DNA from: Rhodospirillaceae bacterium CCH5-H10
Lineage (GTDB): Bacteria; Pseudomonadota; Alphaproteobacteria; Reyranellales; Reyranellaceae
DNA: 7,990 nt
NCBI GenBank assembly: GCA_001557035.1
Contig: LSKJ01000338.1
Span: 1 to 7,990, forward strand
Direction of reading: 5' to 3'
Shown: piece by piece, positions 1 through 4,446 of the stretch
How the letters are laid out: the number at the start of each line of letters is the position of its first letter
Position numbering within the stretch: position 1 is the first letter of the stretch
Position numbers and translations under genes: made by a program
The notes under the pieces: generated by a model
The model's input: only the letters and a program-made list of their open reading frames with translations
Databases searched by the model: none
What the model was told of the DNA's origin: nothing

Positions 1-424
1 GTTCGAGCCCCTCCCGCATCAGCAGCTTCGTCCCGTTGGGCAGGAGGCGGTCGAATTGGTCCCATTGCCGCCAGTCGGCCTCGCTCGCGCGGACAAATTC
101 GGCGACCGCCGGATCTCCGTCGATCAGCCACCTGCACAGGCCCAGCGTCTGCCACCATTGATAGGCGTCAAAGGATTCGTCGGTATCCTTGCCCTCCGGC
201 GGCGCCGGTTGTGCCTCCATCCAGGCTGCGAGAGTCCGCGTTAGCGGCAGCACCTGATCGCGCAGGCCCAGCAAGTGGGCCTCAATTACATAACCTAGCG
301 TACTTGCCATATAGCCTGCTCGATTGAACGGCCCGGTCTTTTCCGGCTTGAACTTCATCGCAATCACCAGAAGGAAATCGAGGTAGAACTGGCGACTTTT
401 CTCAGGTTCGAAAACTCTCGGCAT
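1..424 (-). CDS. Hypothetical protein, candidate immunity partner (3' part outside window)
   Basis: An open frame of 141 codons runs from ATG at 424 to the window edge with no stop, so the C-terminus is missing. It begins MPRVFEPEKSRQFYLDFLLV and looks soluble, mostly helical and rich in Trp and acidic residues, for example DAYQWWQTLGLCRWL in the middle; I see no signal peptide or membrane segment. The start is well supported: GGAG lies six bases upstream (431-434), and the ATG shares its A with the TGA of the preceding gene, a TGATG arrangement typical of translational coupling. The preceding gene carries remains of a nuclease toxin core, so by position this is the expected immunity gene. 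I do not recognise the protein family, and the immunity role rests on context alone. Sampled base composition here is lower in G+C than in the housekeeping genes, which fits accessory DNA. Confidence 0.75.
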   Translation of the reverse strand, partial: MPRVFEPEKSRQFYLDFLLVIAMKFKPEKTGPFNRAGYMASTLGYVIEAHLLGLRDQVLPLTRTLAAWMEAQPAPPEGKDTDESFDAYQWWQTLGLCRWLIDGDPAVAEFVRASEADWRQWDQFDRLLPNGTKLLMREGLE

Positions 425-918
425 CAGGGTCTCCGCTCGGGATAGACAATGGCGCGTTTGCCGCCGACGATTCGTTCAATCACGCCGTTGCGTGCGTTAC
501 CAGTACCCACCGTGACGATGGTCACGTTCCTGTTCCGGACATTCTCCAGCGCCTTGGCACCCTCTTGGGGCGACAGGCGCCCACCCGCCATTGCAACTCT
601 TATGCTGCGTTCCGCATGCTCCCGTGCATCATCGAATGATTTTTTCGTCTGATGTGCCTGTCGGCTAGGGCCGATCGAAAGTATCCACGCTACGCCATTT
701 GGAATCCCAAAGGGTGACCTCGCCGTCGCGATCCACCGAGACCACATCAGGCCCCCGTTGCCCCGCCTTCCTGCCGAAGCAGCGAACCCGGTGTCGAGCT
801 GGCGCACAAACGTCTCGTCGGCCTGCAGACCCAGCGGGTTGTCGTCGCCGAGGCCGTCGAGCGGCGACAGCATCGGAGGAGAAGCGGCATCACCGTCATT
901 GCCACCAAACAATCCCAA
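424..918 (-). CDS. Damaged PD-(D/E)XK nuclease toxin-like protein with two compensating frameshifts
   Basis: As it stands the frame encodes 164 residues from TTG at 918. AGGAG at 927-931 lies eight bases upstream, which supports that start; no ATG gives a better one. The first ~48 residues (GLFGGNDGDAAS... to TGFAAS) and the last ~80 (RQAHQTKKSFDDAREHAERS to the end, with VTIVTVGTGNARN) read naturally. The middle ~33 residues (MWSRWIATARSPFGIPN and neighbours) look out of frame. In another minus frame the same DNA reads RKAGQRGPDVVSVD, then GEVTLWDSKWRSVD, containing PD followed by D-x-K, the signature of PD-(D/E)XK nucleases found as C-terminal toxin domains of polymorphic toxins. A missing base near 766-777 and an extra base near 665-683, probably a T in the run 678-680, would explain this and cancel out. 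As written the catalytic residues are lost, so the product is probably inactive unless these are sequencing errors. No secretion or delivery domain is present. It overlaps its candidate immunity gene by one base. Confidence 0.7.
   Translation of the reverse strand: MGLFGGNDGDAASPPMLSPLDGLGDDNPLGLQADETFVRQLDTGFAASAGRRGNGGLMWSRWIATARSPFGIPNGVAWILSIGPSRQAHQTKKSFDDAREHAERSIRVAMAGGRLSPQEGAKALENVRNRNVTIVTVGTGNARNGVIERIVGGKRAIVYPERRP
678..775 (-). other. Out-of-frame remnant of the nuclease catalytic core
   Basis: Read on the minus strand with codons starting at 775, 772 and so on, this segment gives GRKAGQRGPDVVSVD, then RDGEVTLWDSKWRSVD, before meeting TAG at 665-667. The PD lies at 746-751 and the D-S-K at 698-706, with spacing normal for the PD-(D/E)XK fold. 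It lies wholly inside the 424-918 gene but in a different frame. The flanking parts of that gene supply the expected N- and C-terminal continuations: with one T removed from the run at 678-680 the reading becomes VDTSIGPSRQAHQ without a break. Confidence 0.65.
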
Positions 919-926
919 AGGCGTCT

Positions 927-931
927 CTCCT
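927..931 (-). promoter_or_regulatory. Ribosome binding site fixing the TTG start at 918
   Basis: The minus strand reads AGGAG, eight bases before TTG at 918. This is the only strong Shine-Dalgarno match near the 5' end of the nuclease-like gene, and it decides for the TTG start. Confidence 0.6.
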
Positions 932-1092
932 GTAAGAAGCGAGCCTTTGAGTTACTGATGAGCCGGACTTTGAAATTGCAAGCGGGTCGTCTGAAAAGGC
1001 CTTCAAGAAGTTCGGCCGGGCGATGTGCGGCAGGACCTCGAACAGACGGTGTAAACTCAGGACTGCCGGGAGCCCTTTGACGAGAGCGAAGG
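932..1092. other. Stretch without a supported gene
   Basis: This lies between the start of the toxin-like gene and the palindromic element; with that element it makes up the gene-free region 919-1210. The minus strand is open in one frame (it reads SLHRLFEVLPHIARPNFLKA), but it has no ribosome binding site and no sensible start. Its upstream end runs into the palindromic repeat, and its downstream end goes into the toxin gene out of frame. It presumably holds the promoter of the toxin-like gene, but I see no convincing -35/-10 pair. Confidence 0.4.
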
Positions 1093-1181
1093 ATCCCTCA
1101 CTGCGTTCGGGATGACAATTCGTTGGGATTTGCGCAGTGCGCCGATCCCCAAAACGGAGTCATCCGAACGCAGTGAGGGAT
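1093..1181. repeat. Large imperfect palindrome, REP/MITE-like dispersed element
   Basis: The left arm (1093-1116, atccctcactgcgttcgg followed by gatgac) pairs with the right arm (1159-1181), differing only by one extra g in the left. The 42-base interval is itself partly self-complementary. cgttgggat (1121-1129) faces atccccaaaacg (1144-1155), and a gcgc-agt-gcgc hairpin lies at the tip (1132-1142), so the whole can fold into one long interrupted hairpin. From memory, the arm motif recurs as a short dispersed repeat in many bacterial genomes; I could not check this. It begins 30 bases beyond the stop of the AsmA-like gene and 175 bases upstream of the toxin-like start, so it could act as a transcription barrier or mRNA 3'-end stabiliser. 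No poly-T tract and no target-site duplication are visible. Confidence 0.7.
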
Positions 1182-1210
1182 GCTTGCCTCATATGCGATA
1201 GCCCTGCCCT

Positions 1211-4200
1211 TCAGGGCACCCGCTTCATCTCCTGGGCACCCGAGGGCGGTGTCGTGGGGGCGGCGCCGGCATTGGGCTGCGAGCTGAAGAGATCGCGCAG
1301 TGCGCCGGGCGTCGCGGCAGACATCATGTTCACGTCGGTCTTCAGATCGTCGAACGGGCCGTGGAGTTGGTAGGAGACCGCGAACAGGCCGCCGTCCTTT
1401 CCGCCCGTCAGCAGCGGTCCCAGGAGAGGCACGTTCGACAGGAGGTTGTTCAGCGCGAAGGCCGGCACGACGATACCGTTCAGCAGCGCGGTGTCCTGTC
1501 CTATGTCGATGGTGCCCTGGGTCGTGAGGCCGATCGACTGGCCGCTGGTGCGCCCGTTGCGGATCTGGATCTTGTCGCCCGTCTTGACCAGGTTCGCGCT
1601 CAGGCTGTCGAACTGCTGCAGGGCGTTACCCGCGCTGTTCAGCCCGTCGATCGCCGAGTTGAGCGTGCCGACGTCGCGCCGGGTCATCACGCGCTGAAGC
1701 CGGTATGGGCCCATCTTGAGCGTCGCATCGAGCGGCGGATCGGCCCAGGTGTCGTTGAACTTCCCGTCGATGCTGACATAGCCGCCGACCAGCCCGTCGA
1801 TCCATCCGGCCTCGCTCAGCAGCTGGCCGAAATCGGCGACATAGAACGAAAGCGACCGACCCTGCGCCGTCGGTCCGATGCGCAAGGTCGCCCCCCTGCC
1901 CCCGCCCATGGTGAGATCGGCCGATGCCACCCGGTCGCCGACGAACTCCAGGCGGCCGTTGAGATAGCCGAGCGATCCTCGCTTCAGGACGACATTCTGG
2001 ATCTGAACGTTCGCCTTGGTGCTCGTCCGCGAAACCGAGGCCGCCCCCTTGGGCTCGCGGGCCGCCGCCTCGTTGCGGGCATTCATCATGTCGCGGACGC
2101 GCTGCATCTCGATCGACGGTCCCCGGACCGCAATGTCGATCCCGCCCGCATGGCGACGCCAGTCGACCGCAATGTCCGTCAGTCCGATCTTGACCTGCTG
2201 AAGGGAGATCTGCTGGACGCTACTGTCCGCGCCGAAGCGAATCTGTCCCTTGGTCTGCAGGGTCGCGGCGCGGGCGTCGAAGTCGGCAGTGCTGATCTTG
2301 CCGCCCGCTGCAAGCTTCAGGGTCATGGTCGCCAGCGCGTCGACGCCGGCCTCCTTGGTCCAGGCCAGCGGCGTGACGGCGAGCTTGGCCGCCTTCATGT
2401 CGAACCGTCCCGAGACTTCGCCGGTGCCGTTGGGGGCCACCTGGTAATGGAGCATGGTGCCGATCGGGCCGACGACGAAAGGCTCGACCGAGGGGAAGCC
2501 CGCTTTCTCGACGATCGAGGACGGCACGGTTCCCCGCACGTCGTAGCGCCGGCGGAAGGGTGCCTTGGCCGCGAACATTTCACGCCATGTCACGTCGACC
2601 GTACTGCCATCCAGCTTGCCCTGCCCGACCACGCTCAGTTCGGAATTCCCGTACTTCACGCGCGCTGTGGCTTCAGTGAGATCGACCTCGCCCAGCACGT
2701 CCTTCAATGAAAAGGACGTGAGCTGCGCATCGGCCGCGATCTCGATTTCCGCGACCGTCAGGGCGTTGATCAGCGGGAAGCTCAGTGAAACGTCGACCGC
2801 GGCGTTGCCGCCCAGCCGGCGATAGTCGTAGAGCGTCTCCTTGGGGAGGCCGAGCTTCGGGCGTGCCAGGAAGCGGATGACGTCCTGGGCGGAGCCGGTG
2901 ATCGGCAGGCGGATCGCCGCCATCTGCGGCGACGGCTTGTCCAGTCCCGTCAGGTCGATCGTGCCGTCCGTGACCGTGAGGTTGACCGCGTTGCCGCGCT
3001 TCACGTCGAAATGCAGCGCCCCGCCCTCGTACCGGGCCTTGCCCGACACGTCCCTGATCTCGGGCATGTGCGGCATGTAGCGCACGCTCAGGCCGCCATA
3101 GTCGAGGAAGGCCGCCATCCGGTCGACCTTCATATCGGCAATGTCGCCGACGGGCGCACTCAGGGCGAACTCCGCGGCCACGTCGACGGTGCCGTTGCTC
3201 ACGTTGGCGAGCGACCATTGCCGGCCTCCCTCGGCAAAGCCCAGCGGCCAGTAATCGCCCAGCTTGTCGACCGGGATCTGCCGCACCTCGGCGCGGCCGG
3301 CGAAGTGGCGTCGTTCGTCCGCGCGCCGCCCCGCCCCCGTGACCACGACCCTCGCGGCTCCGAAATCGAAATCGACCCGCTCGATCTTCGACGTGTGCTC
3401 GACGTTGTCGACACTGAACTGCGCGGTCATGGCATGGACCTGATGGGTCGCCGGCAGGATACCCGGCAGGGTGATGCTGCCATTGTTGCCACTGATGTCG
3501 ACGGCGACGTTCCTGATCTCTCCATCGCCGGTCCCGTCGATCTGGAGTCGTCCAGACAAGGCGATATCGACCCCACGCAGGATGGCCAGATCCGGAGAAA
3601 GATCGGCGAAGATCCAGGGCTTGAATCCCGCGAGCTTGGCCTCCAGCGTGATACGGCTGCGATCGCGCGTGTAGGTGCCGGCCAGAGAGAGATCGACCGG
3701 GTCGCCGTGTCCCTCGAAGCGGGCATCGGCTGTGATGAAGACACCGGCGGCGTCGCGCCGGAGTTGCGCATTGGCATTTGGCGCCGTCCAGGTGAGGCCT
3801 GTCTTCAGGTCCCGGAGAACGACGTTCGCCCGCTCGATCAGCACCGAATCGAGCTGGCCGATCAGCGACTTGTAGTTCGGCTCGGCGAGCAACTGGTCGA
3901 CGAGGATCGACACCGCCGCCCCCTGGGCGCCGCCTTCCTGCGACGTGAAGATGCGCTGGAACATGCCGCCTTCGCGCGCGATGTTCGCCTCGATCTCCGG
4001 CCGCGAGATCACGATCGACGTCGGCAGCAACATGCCTTGGATGAAGGAACGCGGTTCGAAGGTCAGCGCCGCTTCGGGCACGGTCGCGATCACCTGCTTC
4101 TGGTCGTTGGTGAAACGCAGGCCGGTGAACGCCAGCCGGATGGGCCGGCTGAGGCCGCTCCATTCGAAGGAGATCCGATCGAAGTCGGGATGGACATCGT

Positions 4201-4360
4201 TGCCCGGAACGTCGATCAGCCGGGCGATGCGAGGTTTCAGGAATCCGAGGTCGACAGGTCCGGCCATGAGCCGGAGGGACGCCACGACGAGCAGCGCGGC
4301 CAGCGCAAGCACGACACCGGCCGTTACACGTACCACTAACCGGTAGGTCCGCCTGACCAC
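1211..4360 (-). CDS. AsmA/YhdP-like envelope protein (DUF3971 and AsmA-like C-terminal region)
   Basis: This long protein has one N-terminal membrane segment (VTAGVVLALAALLVVASLRL). A very large periplasmic part follows, rich in alternating beta-strand patterns such as VEPFVVGPIGTMLHYQVAP and LTMGGGRGATLRIG. Near the C-terminus it has FAVSYQLHGPFDDLKTDVN, then a Pro/Ala-rich tail, typical of AsmA-like C-terminal domains. A Trp-containing YWPLGFAEGGRQWSLANV around residue 380 fits the YhdP/DUF3971 central region. Proteins of this superfamily (AsmA, YhdP, TamB) are anchored in the inner membrane and span the periplasm as beta-rich bridges for phospholipid transport to the outer membrane; that role here is by family analogy. 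I prefer the GTG start at 4360 (1049 residues), six bases after GAAAGAG. The outermost start in this frame, TTG at 4405, adds 15 residues, lacks a ribosome binding site and lies inside a palindrome; a stop sits just upstream of it. The gene is divergent from glnE. Confidence 0.88.
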   Translation of the reverse strand: MVRRTYRLVVRVTAGVVLALAALLVVASLRLMAGPVDLGFLKPRIARLIDVPGNDVHPDFDRISFEWSGLSRPIRLAFTGLRFTNDQKQVIATVPEAALTFEPRSFIQGMLLPTSIVISRPEIEANIAREGGMFQRIFTSQEGGAQGAAVSILVDQLLAEPNYKSLIGQLDSVLIERANVVLRDLKTGLTWTAPNANAQLRRDAAGVFITADARFEGHGDPVDLSLAGTYTRDRSRITLEAKLAGFKPWIFADLSPDLAILRGVDIALSGRLQIDGTGDGEIRNVAVDISGNNGSITLPGILPATHQVHAMTAQFSVDNVEHTSKIERVDFDFGAARVVVTGAGRRADERRHFAGRAEVRQIPVDKLGDYWPLGFAEGGRQWSLANVSNGTVDVAAEFALSAPVGDIADMKVDRMAAFLDYGGLSVRYMPHMPEIRDVSGKARYEGGALHFDVKRGNAVNLTVTDGTIDLTGLDKPSPQMAAIRLPITGSAQDVIRFLARPKLGLPKETLYDYRRLGGNAAVDVSLSFPLINALTVAEIEIAADAQLTSFSLKDVLGEVDLTEATARVKYGNSELSVVGQGKLDGSTVDVTWREMFAAKAPFRRRYDVRGTVPSSIVEKAGFPSVEPFVVGPIGTMLHYQVAPNGTGEVSGRFDMKAAKLAVTPLAWTKEAGVDALATMTLKLAAGGKISTADFDARAATLQTKGQIRFGADSSVQQISLQQVKIGLTDIAVDWRRHAGGIDIAVRGPSIEMQRVRDMMNARNEAAAREPKGAASVSRTSTKANVQIQNVVLKRGSLGYLNGRLEFVGDRVASADLTMGGGRGATLRIGPTAQGRSLSFYVADFGQLLSEAGWIDGLVGGYVSIDGKFNDTWADPPLDATLKMGPYRLQRVMTRRDVGTLNSAIDGLNSAGNALQQFDSLSANLVKTGDKIQIRNGRTSGQSIGLTTQGTIDIGQDTALLNGIVVPAFALNNLLSNVPLLGPLLTGGKDGGLFAVSYQLHGPFDDLKTDVNMMSAATPGALRDLFSSQPNAGAAPTTPPSGAQEMKRVP

Positions 4361-4389
4361 TCTCGACTCTTTCCGTTCCTTGACGATGA

Positions 4390-4413
4390 CGGCACGCTTG
4401 GGCAAGCGTGCCG
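4390..4413. promoter_or_regulatory. Perfect palindrome in the asmA-like/glnE divergent spacer
   Basis: The arms cggcacgcttg (4390-4400) and caagcgtgccg (4403-4413) are exact reverse complements separated by two bases. The palindrome sits 33 bases before the glnE start and 29 bases before the preferred GTG of the AsmA-like gene, and it overlaps the alternative TTG at 4405. An AT-richer patch (about 4422-4431, gagaattta) lies between it and glnE and could be a -10 region; TTGGGC at 4399-4404 would then be a weak -35 with a 17-base spacer. The palindrome could be an operator for both divergent genes or an mRNA hairpin. No T-run follows on either strand, so an intrinsic terminator is unlikely. 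Confidence 0.5.
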
Positions 4414-4446
4414 CGGATCATGAGAATTTAACCGCCGGCCCATTGA

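Noticed and set aside
665..777. Programmed ribosomal frameshifting to make the active nuclease
   Set aside because: It would need two precise shifts in opposite directions within about 100 bases. I see no obvious slippery heptamer plus structure at either place; mutation or sequencing error is simpler.
986..996. ggtcgtctgaa, similar to a neisserial DNA uptake sequence
   Set aside because: A single inexact ten-base match in an organism that is not Neisseriaceae; chance is sufficient.
885..1115. Minus-strand open reading (peptide such as SLHRLFEVLPHIARPNFLKA) upstream of the toxin-like gene
   Set aside because: No start with a ribosome binding site. Its upstream part is translated palindromic repeat (CHPERSEGS), and it is out of frame with the toxin gene. 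A decayed gene end cannot be excluded.
1206..1217. gccct-tc-agggc hairpin at the AsmA-like stop codon
   Set aside because: Five-base stem with a two-base loop and no T-run; too weak to call a terminator.
1137..1373. Small plus-strand open frame starting in the palindromic repeat
   Set aside because: Its first third is repeat-derived (HPNAVRDA) and the rest is antisense to the AsmA-like C-terminus.
1361..2710. Long open frame on the plus strand opposite the AsmA-like gene (449 codons)
   Set aside because: It is an antisense shadow in GC-rich coding DNA. It is full of Arg, Asp, Val and Gly in no domain pattern, while the minus frame encodes a clear AsmA-like protein.
3011..4339. Second long plus-strand open frame (442 codons) opposite the AsmA-like gene
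   Set aside because: Same antisense shadow effect, with no recognisable domain or ribosome binding site.
2673..4421. Minus-strand open frame of 582 codons beginning with ATG at 4421
   Set aside because: It is Arg/Gly/Pro-rich out-of-frame reading of the AsmA-like gene; the membrane segment and beta-rich body are in the other frame.
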